Assembly (NCBI RefSeq): GCF_030697375.1
Contig: NZ_JAUYQD010000105.1
Location: 1-64,000, forward strand
Direction: 5' to 3'
DNA: 64,000 nucleotides
Source of the DNA: Rhodoferax sp.
GTDB lineage: Bacteria > Pseudomonadota > Gammaproteobacteria > Burkholderiales > Burkholderiaceae_C
Below, in pieces: positions 1 to 9,124 of this stretch. The stretch's first letter is position 1. Every line of letters begins with the position of its first letter. A program made the translations under genes and the position numbers. The notes under the pieces were generated by a model that was given only the letters and a program-made list of their open reading frames with translations, searched no databases and was not told the DNA's origin.

Positions 1-147
1 CGCTTGAGGTGTTCCAAGAGGCTGCTTCCCTTGCTTTGGGTCATTCAATGTCCATGATTCAATAACGATGCAGGTATTGTTCCCTCAATTCCCGCTTGGA
101 CGCTCACTTGTTTGCTATCAATTTAGATGCGATTGCCCTGAAACATT

Positions 148-176
148 GCGTAAGCAGCTATATAAATGATAGCAAT
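148..176 (-). repeat. Dispersed family repeat, partial copy 1
   Basis: Read on the minus strand this matches the first half of a repeat found about eight times in the window (core AGCTGCT flanked by GCTAT and ACGC). It lies in the otherwise gene-free 1-368 stretch ahead of nifV, whose only other visible content is the upstream activator and promoter listed below. Confidence 0.6.
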
Positions 177-208
177 TGTTTCTGCGCGACGTGACTCCGC
201 TGAAGCCG

Positions 209-224
209 TGTCCGAAACAGCACA
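209..224 (+). promoter_or_regulatory. NifA-type upstream activator sequence
   Basis: The sequence TGT-N10-ACA (TGTCCGAAACAGCACA) matches the NifA binding consensus exactly. It sits about 100 bp upstream of the sigma54 element at 327-342, a usual distance for an activator that loops to the polymerase. TGT-N10-ACA is short enough to occur by chance, so its position next to a good -24/-12 element ahead of nifV is the main support. Confidence 0.65.
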
Positions 225-326
225 TTCCCGACAAGCGCCGTACGCGGCAACGCAGCGCGTCAGCCCAAGACCCGACAAATCGGCCCTGCTGCGGGTTCAC
301 ATGCGCGAATAAGACGACAAAACCGA

Positions 327-342
327 TGGCATGCACCTTGCA
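327..342 (+). promoter_or_regulatory. Sigma54 (-24/-12) promoter of the nifV-fixX operon
   Basis: TGGCATGCACCTTGCA has the GG and GC doublets with the exact 10-nt spacing required by RpoN. The predicted transcript start is near 353, giving a leader of about 15 nt before the nifV ATG at 369, with AGGA at 355-358 as ribosome binding site. With the TGT-N10-ACA site upstream this indicates NifA/RpoN control. Confidence 0.8.
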
Positions 343-368
343 ATGAAGGTAGAAAAGGACGCCACACC

Positions 369-1538
369 ATGCCACTGCACCTCACCATCAACGACACCAC
401 GCTACGCGATGGCGAGCAGACGGCGGGCGTGGCGTTCACGGTGGATGAGAAGTGCGCCATCGCCTGCGCGCTGGCCGCAGCCGGTGTGCCGGAGATGGAG
501 ATTGGCATCCCCGCCATGGGCGAGGAAGAGGTTGCCTGCATCAACACCATTGCGGCGCTGGAGCTGCCCGCCGCATTGATGGTCTGGGGTCGGCTGACCG
601 ACGCCGATCTGGCCTGCGCGCTGCGTTGCCAGGCGGACATCATCCACCTGTCGATTCCGGTGTCCGACATCCACCTGCAGCACAAGCTGCGCCAGTCGCG
701 CGCTTGGGTGCTGGAGCAGGTCACGCGTGTGATCGAAAAAGCCGTGGCCAGCGGGCGCAAGATTTCGTTGGGCGCGGAAGATGCGTCGCGGGCCGACACA
801 GGCTTTCTGACGCTGGTGGCCAGCCGGGCCCAGGCCTGTGGTGCCAGCCGCGTGCGCCTGGCCGACACCCTGGGTGTGCTGGACCCGTTCACCACCTATG
901 AGGCGGTTGCGCGCCTGCGCGACGCGGTAGACATCGAGATAGAAATCCACGCCCACAACGATCTGGGCCTGGCCACGGCCAACACCCTGGCCGCGCTGCG
1001 CGCCGGTGCCACCCATGCCAACACCACGGTCAATGGCCTGGGTGAGCGCGCCGGCAATGCGGCACTGGAAGAGGTGGTGATGGGCGTGCGCCACCTGCAC
1101 CACGGCGACACCGGTGTGGACACGCAGGCGCTGGTGTCGATCTCGCGCCTGGTGGCGCGCGCTTCCGGGCGCCAGGTGGCCTTCAACAAAAGCATCGTGG
1201 GCGAGGCCGTGTTCACCCACGAGTCGGGCATCCACATCGATGGGCTGCTGAAGAACGCCTCCACCTACGAGAGCTTTGACCCCTCCGAGTTGGGCCGCCA
1301 GCGGCGCACGGTGCTGGGCAAGCATTCGGGCTCGCAGGCGGTGCGCCAGGCCTATGGACGATTGGGTATGGTGTTGGACGACGATGCACTCACGGGGCGG
1401 GTGCTGGCGCGTATCCGCAGCCATGCCATGTGCGCCAAGCGCGAAGCGACGCCGGACGAATTGCGCAGCTTTTTACGCGATTCCCTCGTCCCCTTTTCTC
1501 CGCGCACCGTCCACTCGCTGGCACAAGGTTCGGCATGA
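369..1538 (+). CDS. nifV: Homocitrate synthase NifV
   Basis: NifV condenses acetyl-CoA with 2-oxoglutarate to homocitrate, the organic ligand of the nitrogenase FeMo cofactor. The 389-residue protein has the family's N-terminal TTLRDGEQT signature (residues 9-17), the HAHND metal-binding motif near residue 195, and the NGLGERAGNA stretch. Length is normal for NifV. NifV is hard to tell from isopropylmalate or Lys20-type homocitrate synthases by motif alone. Position directly behind a sigma54/NifA promoter and ahead of cysE, nifW and fixABCX settles the assignment. Its stop overlaps the cysE start (ATGA). Confidence 0.93.
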   Translation: MPLHLTINDTTLRDGEQTAGVAFTVDEKCAIACALAAAGVPEMEIGIPAMGEEEVACINTIAALELPAALMVWGRLTDADLACALRCQADIIHLSIPVSDIHLQHKLRQSRAWVLEQVTRVIEKAVASGRKISLGAEDASRADTGFLTLVASRAQACGASRVRLADTLGVLDPFTTYEAVARLRDAVDIEIEIHAHNDLGLATANTLAALRAGATHANTTVNGLGERAGNAALEEVVMGVRHLHHGDTGVDTQALVSISRLVARASGRQVAFNKSIVGEAVFTHESGIHIDGLLKNASTYESFDPSELGRQRRTVLGKHSGSQAVRQAYGRLGMVLDDDALTGRVLARIRSHAMCAKREATPDELRSFLRDSLVPFSPRTVHSLAQGSA

Positions 1539-2278
1539 AACAAGACGCTCCGCGCTCCTCCTGGTGGTCGCTGGTGCGCGAGGATGTGCGCTGCGTGATC
1601 GAGCGTGATCCGGCCGCGCGCAACCTGCTTGAGGTGTGGACCATTTATCCGGGTGTGCACGCCATTGCGTTGCACCGCTTGGCGCATGCCCTGTGGCTGC
1701 GTGAATGGCGCTACCTGCCACGCTGGATTGCTTTTATTGCACGCTGGTGGACCCAGGTGGATATTCACCCCGGCGCCTGTATCGGCACGCGGTTTTTTAT
1801 TGACCACGGCGCCGGTGTTGTGATTGGCGAGACGGCCGAGATTGGCAACGAGGTCACGCTGTACCACGGGGTGACCCTGGGTGGCACGGCGTGGCGTATC
1901 GGCAAGCGCCACCCGACCCTGGGACATCAGGTCGTGGTCGGGGCGGGGGCCAAGATTTTGGGCCCCATTCAGATTGGTGATCGCGCGCGCATTGCGGCCA
2001 ACTCGGTGGTGATTGAGGCGGTTCCGGCCGACGCAACCGTTGTTGGCATTCCGGGCCGGGTGGTGGCACCGCGTCGGCGCACCACACACGGCTTCGATCT
2101 GGACCATCACCTGATTCCCGATCCGGTCGGCAAGGCCATTGCGTGCCTGTTGGACCGCGTTGCGCAACTGGAGCGCACGCAGAGGGTCGCGGCCGATGTC
2201 GCCTGCGGCGACTGTGACGAGTTGTGTATTGAGCCGGTATTCAAGCATTCCTTCCTTCAACCATCCACCCTGGAGTAA
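1535..2278 (+). CDS. cysE: Serine O-acetyltransferase (nif-linked CysE)
   Basis: This 247-residue enzyme would acetylate serine with acetyl-CoA to O-acetylserine, the precursor of cysteine. The N-terminal SATase helical domain (about residues 8-60) is followed by a left-handed beta helix of hexapeptide repeats with the conserved stretch around DIHPGACIG...DHGAGVVIGETAEIG and the GVTLGG loop. The ATG at 1535 overlaps the nifV stop by four bases and avoids the longer upstream reading-frame extension. A cysE copy inside nif operons is known in other diazotrophs and is thought to raise cysteine supply for Fe-S cluster building by NifS. It is probably a specialised paralogue rather than the only copy. 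Confidence 0.92.
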   Translation: MKQDAPRSSWWSLVREDVRCVIERDPAARNLLEVWTIYPGVHAIALHRLAHALWLREWRYLPRWIAFIARWWTQVDIHPGACIGTRFFIDHGAGVVIGETAEIGNEVTLYHGVTLGGTAWRIGKRHPTLGHQVVVGAGAKILGPIQIGDRARIAANSVVIEAVPADATVVGIPGRVVAPRRRTTHGFDLDHHLIPDPVGKAIACLLDRVAQLERTQRVAADVACGDCDELCIEPVFKHSFLQPSTLE

Positions 2279-2283
2279 GCCCG

Positions 2284-2622
2284 ATGGAAAACTTCCTTCA
2301 ACAACTCAAGGAATTGTCCTCAGCCGAGGATTTCTTGCAGTACTTTGGCGTGCCATTCGATCAAAAAGTGGTCCATGTGAATCGGCTGCACATTCTCAAG
2401 CGGTTTTTTCAGTACATACGCCAGGAAAACCTGTTGGTGCAAACCAATGAACTGGGTCTCTACACCGCGTACCGCGAACAGTTGGCCAAGGCCTACGCAG
2501 ATTTCGTCACCTCAACACCCGCGCAAGAAAAAGTGTTCAAGGTGTTCCAGGACACCCATGGCCGCCAGCATGTGCCGCTGGACAGCCTCAAGGCGTCGCT
2601 GCCACGGCGCGTATCAGCATGA
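2284..2622 (+). CDS. nifW: Nitrogenase-stabilising protein NifW
   Basis: The 112-residue protein begins MENFLQQLKELSSAEDFLQYF, the N-terminal pattern of NifW, and carries the family's HVNRLHILKRFFQYI helix and the ending VFKVFQDTHGRQHVPLDSL. NifW associates with and protects the MoFe protein from oxygen damage or helps its maturation. It starts five bases after the cysE stop, so it is translated as part of the same message. Confidence 0.93.
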   Translation: MENFLQQLKELSSAEDFLQYFGVPFDQKVVHVNRLHILKRFFQYIRQENLLVQTNELGLYTAYREQLAKAYADFVTSTPAQEKVFKVFQDTHGRQHVPLDSLKASLPRRVSA

Positions 2623-2646
2623 CCCCCCTGAGCCGCTACGCGTCTT

Positions 2647-2663
2647 CCCCCCTTGAAGGGGGG
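2647..2663. repeat. C6/G6 hairpin between nifW and fixA
   Basis: CCCCCC-TTGAA-GGGGGG can form a six-pair GC stem with a five-base loop. There is no following T-tract, so it is not a canonical terminator; it could stabilise or punctuate the nif message. I see no sigma54 or other clear promoter between 2623 and 2750, so fixABCX is probably read from the nifV promoter. Confidence 0.5.
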
Positions 2664-2750
2664 ACCACACCAGTGGCCTGGCAAAGCCAGTTCCACGGTG
2701 TGCGCTGGGTAACGCCATCGCCCATTCAAGCAAGCTGAAAGGATTTCTCC

Positions 2751-3599
2751 ATGCACATCGTCGTTTGTATCAAGCAGGTGCCGGACTCGGCGCAGATCCG
2801 CGTCCACCCGGTCACCAACACCATCATGCGCCAGGGGGTGCCGGCCATCGTCAACCCCTATGACCTGTTCTCGCTGGAAGAGGCGCTGCGCCTGAAGGAC
2901 AAGTTTGGCGGCAAGGTGACCATGCTGTGCATGGGGCCACCGCAGGCCGAAGAAGCGCTGCGCAAGTGCATCAGCTTTGGTGCGGATGACGCCGTGCTGG
3001 TGACCGACCGGGCCTTCGCTGGCGCCGACACCCTGGCCACGTCGTACGCGCTGGCCGCCGGTGTGCGCCAGATTGCCAAGGAGCAGGCGGTGGACATCGT
3101 GTTCACCGGCAAGCAGACCATTGACGGCGACACCGCCCAGGTCGGCCCCGGTATTGCCAAGCGCATGGGGCTGCAGTTGTTGACCTACGTGTCACGCATT
3201 GTGGAGGTCGATGAGGAGAGCCGCACCATCACGGTGGAGCGGCGGGCCGAGGGTGGCGTGCAGGTGCTGAAGACCGCGCTGCCCTGCCTGATCACGATGC
3301 TGGAGAACACCAACGAAATGCGCTTTGCCAACCTGCCCGCCATGATCCACGCCGCCGCCTACCCGGTGCGCAAGTGGAACAAGGAGCAGGTCGGCATCGA
3401 GGACCTGGAAAAGATCGGCCTGAAGGGCTCGCCCACCGTGGTCAGCAAGGTCTTTGGCCCGACCCCGCGGACCGAAAAAGTCGAAATACTGGATCTGGAA
3501 ACCTCCACGCTGCGCGACGTGTCACTCAACCTGCTGCAAAAAGTCTTCACGCGCCATCCGACGCTGGAATCCGATCTTCTAATGAAGGAAATGTCATGA
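2751..3599 (+). CDS. fixA: Electron-transfer flavoprotein beta subunit FixA
   Basis: FixA forms with FixB the flavoprotein that bifurcates electrons from NADH, sending one path to quinone through FixC and the other to ferredoxin/flavodoxin for nitrogenase. The 282-residue sequence opens with the ETF-beta pattern MHIVVCIKQVPDS, has IVNPYDLFSLEEALRLK, and DTAQVGPGIAKRMG as the nucleotide-binding segment. The ATG follows AAAGGA at suitable spacing. The stop overlaps the fixB start. Confidence 0.93.
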   Translation: MHIVVCIKQVPDSAQIRVHPVTNTIMRQGVPAIVNPYDLFSLEEALRLKDKFGGKVTMLCMGPPQAEEALRKCISFGADDAVLVTDRAFAGADTLATSYALAAGVRQIAKEQAVDIVFTGKQTIDGDTAQVGPGIAKRMGLQLLTYVSRIVEVDEESRTITVERRAEGGVQVLKTALPCLITMLENTNEMRFANLPAMIHAAAYPVRKWNKEQVGIEDLEKIGLKGSPTVVSKVFGPTPRTEKVEILDLETSTLRDVSLNLLQKVFTRHPTLESDLLMKEMS

Positions 3600-4717
3600 G
3601 TGAAGCCCCCAAGCCCAATGCCGCCGCTGCGGCACCCGCCAAGCGCCCGGCCGGACGTGGCCGCAACACGGAACTGCCGGAACACCTGAAGGCCTACAAG
3701 GGCGTCTGGGTGTTCGTCGAACACGACCGGGGCCATGTGCACAGCGTCTCGTGGGAACTGGTGGGCGAGGCCCGCAAGCTGGCCGACACGCTGGGCAGCA
3801 CGGTCAGCGTGGTGGTGCTGGGCGGCATGGACGAAGCCCTGGAGAAGTTCGCGGCCGAGGCCTTCACCTATGGTGCCGACAAGGCCTATATCGTGCATGA
3901 CCCGGTGCTCAAGGGCTACCGCAACGAGCCCTTCACCAAGGGCCTGACCGACCTGGTCAACAAATACCAGCCCGAGATTCTGCTGCTGGGCGCCACCTCG
4001 ATGGGCCGCGATCTGGCGGGCTCGGTAGCCACCACGCTGCTCACAGGCTTAACCGCGGATTGCACCGAGCTGCGCATCGACCCGGTCTCCAAAGCGCTGG
4101 CCGCCACGCGCCCAACCTTTGGCGGCTCGCTGTACTGCACCATCATGACGCTGGCCTACCGGCCGCAAATGGCCACCGTGCGGCCCCGCGTCATGCTGAT
4201 GCCGCCCGCAGACGCCAGCCGCACGGGAGAGATCGTCCAGGACACCCTGGGCATGGTCGAGACCGAGATCGTCACCAAGTTGCTGGACTTCATTGCCGAT
4301 GCCAACAGCAACAAGATCAACCTGCCCTATGCAGACGTCATCGTCAGCGGCGGAAAGGGTTTGAAGAACCCCGAGAACTTCAAACTGGTGTTCGAGCTGG
4401 CCCGCGTGCTCGGTGGCGAAGTGGGCGCCACGCGCCCCTGCGTGCAGGCCGGTTGGGTGGAGGCCGATCGGCAGGTCGGGCAGACCGGCAAGACCGTGCG
4501 CCCCAAGCTCTACATCGCCGCCGGTATTTCCGGCGCGGTGCAACACCGGGTCGGCTGCGAGGGTGCGGACGTGATTGTCGCCATCAACACCGATGCCAAT
4601 GCCCCGATTTTTGACTTTGCGCACTACGGCATCGTCGGCAACGCCATGCAGGTGTTGCCCGCGCTGACACAGGCCTTTGCCGCCCATCTGGCGCTGCGCA
4701 GTCGGCAAGTAGCTTAA
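3596..4717 (+). CDS. fixB: Electron-transfer flavoprotein alpha subunit FixB
   Basis: This 373-residue ETF-alpha partner of FixA has an Ala/Pro/Arg-rich N-terminal tail (residues 1-30), the ETF alpha N-domain (VWVFVEHDRG onward), and a C-terminal FAD-binding domain containing GISGAVQHRVGCEGADVIV and INTDANAPIFDFAHYGIVG. Its ATG overlaps the fixA stop (ATGA), which indicates translational coupling. A long upstream extension of the same frame exists, but it lies inside fixA and is not coding. Confidence 0.93.
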   Translation: MSEAPKPNAAAAAPAKRPAGRGRNTELPEHLKAYKGVWVFVEHDRGHVHSVSWELVGEARKLADTLGSTVSVVVLGGMDEALEKFAAEAFTYGADKAYIVHDPVLKGYRNEPFTKGLTDLVNKYQPEILLLGATSMGRDLAGSVATTLLTGLTADCTELRIDPVSKALAATRPTFGGSLYCTIMTLAYRPQMATVRPRVMLMPPADASRTGEIVQDTLGMVETEIVTKLLDFIADANSNKINLPYADVIVSGGKGLKNPENFKLVFELARVLGGEVGATRPCVQAGWVEADRQVGQTGKTVRPKLYIAAGISGAVQHRVGCEGADVIVAINTDANAPIFDFAHYGIVGNAMQVLPALTQAFAAHLALRSRQVA

Positions 4718-4727
4718 GGAGGTCGAG

Positions 4728-6038
4728 ATGAAAAAACCATCCCAATTCGATGCCATCGTGGTCGGTGCCGGTCCCTCTGGCAACGCCTGCGCCTACACCC
4801 TGGCCAAGGCCGGCCTCAAGGTGCTGCAGATAGAGCGCGGTGAATACCCGGGCAGCAAGAACGTGCAGGGCGCCATCCTGTACGCCAAGGCGCTGGAAGA
4901 GATCATTCCCGACTTCCGCGATGAGGCGCCGCTGGAGCGCCACATCATCGAGCAGCGCATGTGGCTTCTGGATGAAACCTCTTTCGTCGGCACGCATATT
5001 CGCAGCGAGGACTACAACAAGCCGCCCTACAACCGCTACACCATCCTGCGCGCGCAGTTCGACAAATGGTTCAGTGCCAAGGTGCGTGAAGCCGGTGCCC
5101 TGCTGATCTGCGAAACCACGGTGAACCACCTGATCATGGATGGCGACCAGGTGGTCGGCGTGAGCTGCGACCGCCTGCAGGGTGAAGTCTTTGCCGACGT
5201 CGTGATCCTGGCCGATGGAGTGAACTCCACGCTGGCCCGCAAGGCAGGCTTTCACCCCGAGATTCCGGCTGGCAATGTGGCACTGGCGGTGAAAGAAATT
5301 CTCTTCATGCCGGAAGAGACCATCCGCCAGCGCTTCAACATCGGTGAAGAATCCGGCGTGGTGATCGAGATGGTCGGCCGCATCACCGACGGCATGATGG
5401 GCACCGGTTTTCTCTATACCAACAAGGAGTCCATCACCATAGGCGTGGGCTGTATGTTGGGGGACTTCAAGAACAACCCGAACCGCACCAGTCCCTACGC
5501 GCTGCTGGAGCAGATGAAACGCCACCCTTCCATTAGCCCGTTGATTGAAGGCGGTGAAATGAAGGAGTACTGCGCTCACCTGATCCCCGAGGGCGGCTTC
5601 CATGCCATTCCGAAGATCTACGGCAACGGCTGGATGATCGTGGGGGATTCGGGCGGCTTCGTCAACGCGGTGCACCGCGAGGGCTCGAACCTGGCCATGA
5701 CCACCGGACGGCTCGCCGCCGAGACGGTGATTGCGGCCAAGGCCGCCAACAAGGGCTATCGCATGGAATCGCTCAAGGCCTACAAGACCGCGCTCGATGC
5801 CAGCTTCGTGATGAAGGATTTGTACAAGTACCGCGACATGCCCGCCGTCTTGCACAAGAACCCGCAGTTCTTCACCAGCTACCCTGACATGGTGGCGCAG
5901 GCCGCCCGCACCATGATCACGGTGGATGGCGTGGACAAGAAGACCAAAGAGCGCGAAATATTCGCGAGCTTTCGTAAGACCCGCAAGCTCACCGGCCTGG
6001 TGGGTGATGCGTACAAACTCTGGAAGGCCATCCGATGA
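4728..6038 (+). CDS. fixC: FixC flavoprotein (ETF-quinone oxidoreductase-like)
   Basis: FixC takes electrons from FixAB and passes them to quinone, working with the ferredoxin-like FixX at the membrane. The 436-residue protein has an N-terminal dinucleotide fold (FDAIVVGAGPSGNACA, residues 7-22), the FixC/ETF-QO pattern around EYPGSKNVQGAILY, and a second FAD motif near GWMIVGDSGGFVNAVHREG. AGGAGG precedes the ATG. It overlaps fixX by four bases. Confidence 0.93.
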   Translation: MKKPSQFDAIVVGAGPSGNACAYTLAKAGLKVLQIERGEYPGSKNVQGAILYAKALEEIIPDFRDEAPLERHIIEQRMWLLDETSFVGTHIRSEDYNKPPYNRYTILRAQFDKWFSAKVREAGALLICETTVNHLIMDGDQVVGVSCDRLQGEVFADVVILADGVNSTLARKAGFHPEIPAGNVALAVKEILFMPEETIRQRFNIGEESGVVIEMVGRITDGMMGTGFLYTNKESITIGVGCMLGDFKNNPNRTSPYALLEQMKRHPSISPLIEGGEMKEYCAHLIPEGGFHAIPKIYGNGWMIVGDSGGFVNAVHREGSNLAMTTGRLAAETVIAAKAANKGYRMESLKAYKTALDASFVMKDLYKYRDMPAVLHKNPQFFTSYPDMVAQAARTMITVDGVDKKTKEREIFASFRKTRKLTGLVGDAYKLWKAIR

Positions 6039-6334
6039 ACACCATCACCGTCAACGTTGAAGAAAAGCTGTTCCAGAACCGTTACCGCGTGGACGCGGGT
6101 CGGCCGCACATCACCATCAAGGACGCCGACGTCTGCACCAACTTATGCGTTGTCAAGAGCTGCACCTTTGTCTGTCCGGCGTCTTGTTACAAGACCGAGG
6201 GCAACGGCAGCGTGACGTTGATCACCGACGGTTGCCTGGAGTGCGGCAGCTGCCGCATCATTTGCTCGGAGCACACCAATGTGGATTGGGAGTATCCACG
6301 CGGAGGCCACGGGATTTTGTTCAAATTCGGTTGA
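6035..6334 (+). CDS. fixX: Ferredoxin-like protein FixX
   Basis: This 99-residue Fe-S protein accompanies FixC, like the C-terminal domain of ETF-QO. Cysteine clusters CTNLCVVKSCTFVCP and CLECGSCRIIC are consistent with a 4Fe-4S cluster and a partly degenerate second motif. The ending VDWEYPRGGHGILFKFG is typical of FixX. It is the last gene of the operon and converges on gyrB. Confidence 0.93.
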   Translation: MNTITVNVEEKLFQNRYRVDAGRPHITIKDADVCTNLCVVKSCTFVCPASCYKTEGNGSVTLITDGCLECGSCRIICSEHTNVDWEYPRGGHGILFKFG

Positions 6335-6378
6335 ACTTGACGCGCATGGCTGAGCGGATGGCTGTTAATCCCGCGCCT

Positions 6379-6404
6379 GGTGGCCATTCGGGACCGATGC
6401 CACC
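6379..6404. terminator. Hairpin between convergent fixX and gyrB
   Basis: GGTGG pairs with CCACC, continued inward by CAT/ATG and CG/CG with single-base bulges and a four-base loop. It lies in the 79-bp gap between two converging genes, so a bidirectional terminator or mRNA 3'-end stabiliser is likely. There is no strong T-tract on either strand. Confidence 0.45.
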
Positions 6405-6413
6405 TACACACAC

Positions 6414-9017
6414 CTAAATATCGATGTTTCCTGCACGCAGGGCATTGGTTTCAATGAATTCGCGCCGTGGCTCCACTTCGTCACCCATCAGCATGGTGAA
6501 CACGCGGTCAGCTTCAATCGCATCGTCAATTTGCACTTTGAGCAAACGGCGCACGGTGGGGTCCATGGTGGTTTCCCAAAGCTGTGAGGGGTTCATCTCA
6601 CCCAAGCCTTTGTAACGCTGGCGCGAGGTGGCATGTTCAGCTTGGGCGATCAACCATGCCATGGCTTCGCGGAAGTCACTGACGCGCTCTTCTTTCTGGC
6701 GTTCGCCTTCACCGCGCATGACTTTGGCGCCTTCGCCGAGCAGGCCACGGAAGGTGTTGGCGGCTTCGGCCAGTGCAGCGTAGTCGGCGCCATGCACGAA
6801 GTCTTGGGTGAGCACGCTGCTTTTGACGTTGCCGTGGTGGCGGCGGCTGATGCGCAAAATGGGTTTGTCGGTGCGCACGTCGAATTCACCAGCCACTTCG
6901 GCATCGGGCAGCTTGGCTTGTAGAGCGGCGGCGGACGTTTCTGCATCGGCGACGGTGTCCAAATTCAGCACCACGCCATCGGCCACCGAACGCAGCGCTT
7001 CCGCATCCATGAAATTGCGCAGGCGTGCAATCACGGATTGCGCCACTTGGTGTTTGCGTGCCAACTCGGCCAGGGTGTCGCCGCTGATGGTCGTCCCGTT
7101 GTCGCCACCGGTGTGTACGGCTGCGTTGACCAAAGCAATGCGCAGCAAAAAAGTATCCAGTGCAGGCGCGTCTTTAAGGTACAGCTCTTCCTTGCCGGCC
7201 TTGACTTTGTACAGCGGGGGCTGCGCAATGTAGATGTGGCCGCGCTCCACCAATTCGGGCATCTGGCGGTAGAAGAAAGTGAGCAGCAAGGTGCGGATGT
7301 GCGCACCGTCCACGTCCGCGTCGGTCATGATGATGATGCGGTGGTAGCGCAACTTGGCGACGTTGAAGTCGTCATTGCCGGTGGTGCCACCGGCCTTGCC
7401 GATGCCGGTGCCCAAAGCGGTGATCAGCGTCAAAATTTCGTTGCTGGTCAAGAGCTTTTCGTAACGGGCTTTTTCCACGTTCAAAATCTTGCCGCGCAGC
7501 GGCAAAATCGCCTGGAATTTACGGTCGCGGCCCTGTTTGGCAGAACCACCGGCGGAGTCACCCTCGACGATGTAGATTTCGCACATCGCCGGGTCTTTTT
7601 CCTGGCAATCGGCCAGTTTCCCGGGCAGTCCCATGCCATCCAGCACGCCTTTGCGGCGGGTCATGTCACGGGCTTTGCGGGCGGCTTCGCGTGCGCGGGC
7701 GGCTTCGATGATTTTGCCGACAATGATCTTCGCATCTGCTGGGCGTTCTTGCAGGTAGTCGTACAGCAGCTTGCTGACAATGTCTTCTACCGGGCCACGC
7801 ACTTCGGAGGACACCAACTTGTCTTTGGTTTGGCTGCTGAATTTGGGTTCAGGTACTTTGACGCTCAGCACGCAGGTCAGGCCTTCGCGCATGTCGTCGC
7901 CGGTGACCTCGACCTTGGCTTTTTTGGCCACTTCCGTGTCGTCAATGTATTTGTTGATGACGCGGGTCATCGCGGCACGCAAGCCCGTCAAGTGGGTGCC
8001 GCCGTCGCGTTGGGGAATGTTGTTGGTGAAGCACAGCACCTGTTCGTTGTAGCCGCTGTTCCACTGCATGGCCACTTCGACGCCGATGTTGGTGTTCTGG
8101 TCGCTCTGGCGGTCGCCCATGGCGTGGAAGATGTTGGGGTTCAACACCGTCTTGCCTTTGTTGATGAAGTTCACAAAACCGCGTACGCCGCCGGCGCCGG
8201 AGAAGTCGTCTTCCTTGCCGCTGCGTTCGTCCTTGAGGCGGATACGGACGCCGTTGTTCAGGAAACTCAACTCGCGCAAGCGTTTGCTGAGAATTTCGTA
8301 ATGGAAGTCATTGTTCTGCTGGAAGATGTCCGTGTCGGGCAGAAAGTGCACCTCGGTGCCGCGCTTTTCTGTCTCTCCAACAACTTTCATGGGCGACACT
8401 TCGACCCCGTTCACAAGCTCCGTGATGCGGTTCTGTACAAAGCCCTTGCTGAACTCCATCACATGGACCTTGCCGTCCCGGCGAATGGTCAGACGCAGCA
8501 TTTTGGAGAGCGCGTTCACGCAACTGACCCCGACCCCGTGCAGACCGCCAGACACTTTGTAACTGTTCTGGTTGAACTTGCCCCCTGCGTGCAGTTCGGT
8601 CAACGCGATTTCGGCAGCCGAGCGCTTGGGCTCGTGCTTGTCGTCCATTTTGACGCCGGTAGGAATGCCACGGCCGTTGTCCACCACACTGACCGAGTTG
8701 TCGGAGTGAATGGTGACCAAAATATCGTCGCAATGGCCTGCCAAGGATTCGTCAATCGAGTTGTCCACCACCTCGAACACCAAGTGGTGCAGACCGGTTC
8801 CATCCGAGGTGTCACCGATATACATGCCGGGACGCTTGCGCACCGCTTCGAGCCCTTCCAAAATTTGAATCGAGCCTTCGCCATAGGCCTCTGTCGCACC
8901 CGCCTGGTTGGTATCTATGGTGGGCTGGAAGTTGGAGCTGTCGGAAGTCCCCTCGCCCGTATGCACGGTATCGTCACCGTTTTCGGGGTTTGGAACTGGC
9001 TTGTTTTCTTCGGTCAT
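6414..9017 (-). CDS. gyrB: DNA gyrase subunit B
   Basis: GyrB is the ATPase subunit of gyrase and supplies the energy for negative supercoiling. The 867-residue protein has the GHKL ATPase (YIGDTSDGTGLHH, VDNGRGIP, GGLHGVGVSCVNALS), the transducer domain, the TOPRIM motifs EGDSAGGSAKQGRDR and DADVDGAHI, and the C-terminal RYKGLGEMNP region. I chose the ATG at 9017 (MTEENKPVPN); nine upstream in-frame residues are less likely. It reads away from dnaN at about 110 bp. Confidence 0.96.
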   Translation of the reverse strand: MTEENKPVPNPENGDDTVHTGEGTSDSSNFQPTIDTNQAGATEAYGEGSIQILEGLEAVRKRPGMYIGDTSDGTGLHHLVFEVVDNSIDESLAGHCDDILVTIHSDNSVSVVDNGRGIPTGVKMDDKHEPKRSAAEIALTELHAGGKFNQNSYKVSGGLHGVGVSCVNALSKMLRLTIRRDGKVHVMEFSKGFVQNRITELVNGVEVSPMKVVGETEKRGTEVHFLPDTDIFQQNNDFHYEILSKRLRELSFLNNGVRIRLKDERSGKEDDFSGAGGVRGFVNFINKGKTVLNPNIFHAMGDRQSDQNTNIGVEVAMQWNSGYNEQVLCFTNNIPQRDGGTHLTGLRAAMTRVINKYIDDTEVAKKAKVEVTGDDMREGLTCVLSVKVPEPKFSSQTKDKLVSSEVRGPVEDIVSKLLYDYLQERPADAKIIVGKIIEAARAREAARKARDMTRRKGVLDGMGLPGKLADCQEKDPAMCEIYIVEGDSAGGSAKQGRDRKFQAILPLRGKILNVEKARYEKLLTSNEILTLITALGTGIGKAGGTTGNDDFNVAKLRYHRIIIMTDADVDGAHIRTLLLTFFYRQMPELVERGHIYIAQPPLYKVKAGKEELYLKDAPALDTFLLRIALVNAAVHTGGDNGTTISGDTLAELARKHQVAQSVIARLRNFMDAEALRSVADGVVLNLDTVADAETSAAALQAKLPDAEVAGEFDVRTDKPILRISRRHHGNVKSSVLTQDFVHGADYAALAEAANTFRGLLGEGAKVMRGEGERQKEERVSDFREAMAWLIAQAEHATSRQRYKGLGEMNPSQLWETTMDPTVRRLLKVQIDDAIEADRVFTMLMGDEVEPRREFIETNALRAGNIDI

Positions 9018-9124
9018 GGCTAACTTCTCTTGGCTAAATCTCAAACTCTTGAATGACCAAACCCGCGGTGAGTGCTTGACTCATCGCGGGCCTTGGGTCC
9101 GGTAGGCCTATCGCTTCGATGGCC

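Noticed and set aside
2623..2750. Separate fixA promoter
   Set aside because: No -24/-12 or good -35/-10 pair; the GC hairpin lacks a T-tract, so read-through from nifV is simpler.
6340..6410. tRNA-like stretch with CTGTTAA loop and GAGCGG arm after fixX
   Set aside because: The anticodon stem and acceptor arms do not pair and there is no T-loop consensus; the 3' part is better explained as the fixX/gyrB hairpin.
7038..9023. 661-codon open frame antisense to gyrB
   Set aside because: Shadow of high third-position GC in gyrB; no recognisable domains and the opposite strand is a certain gene.
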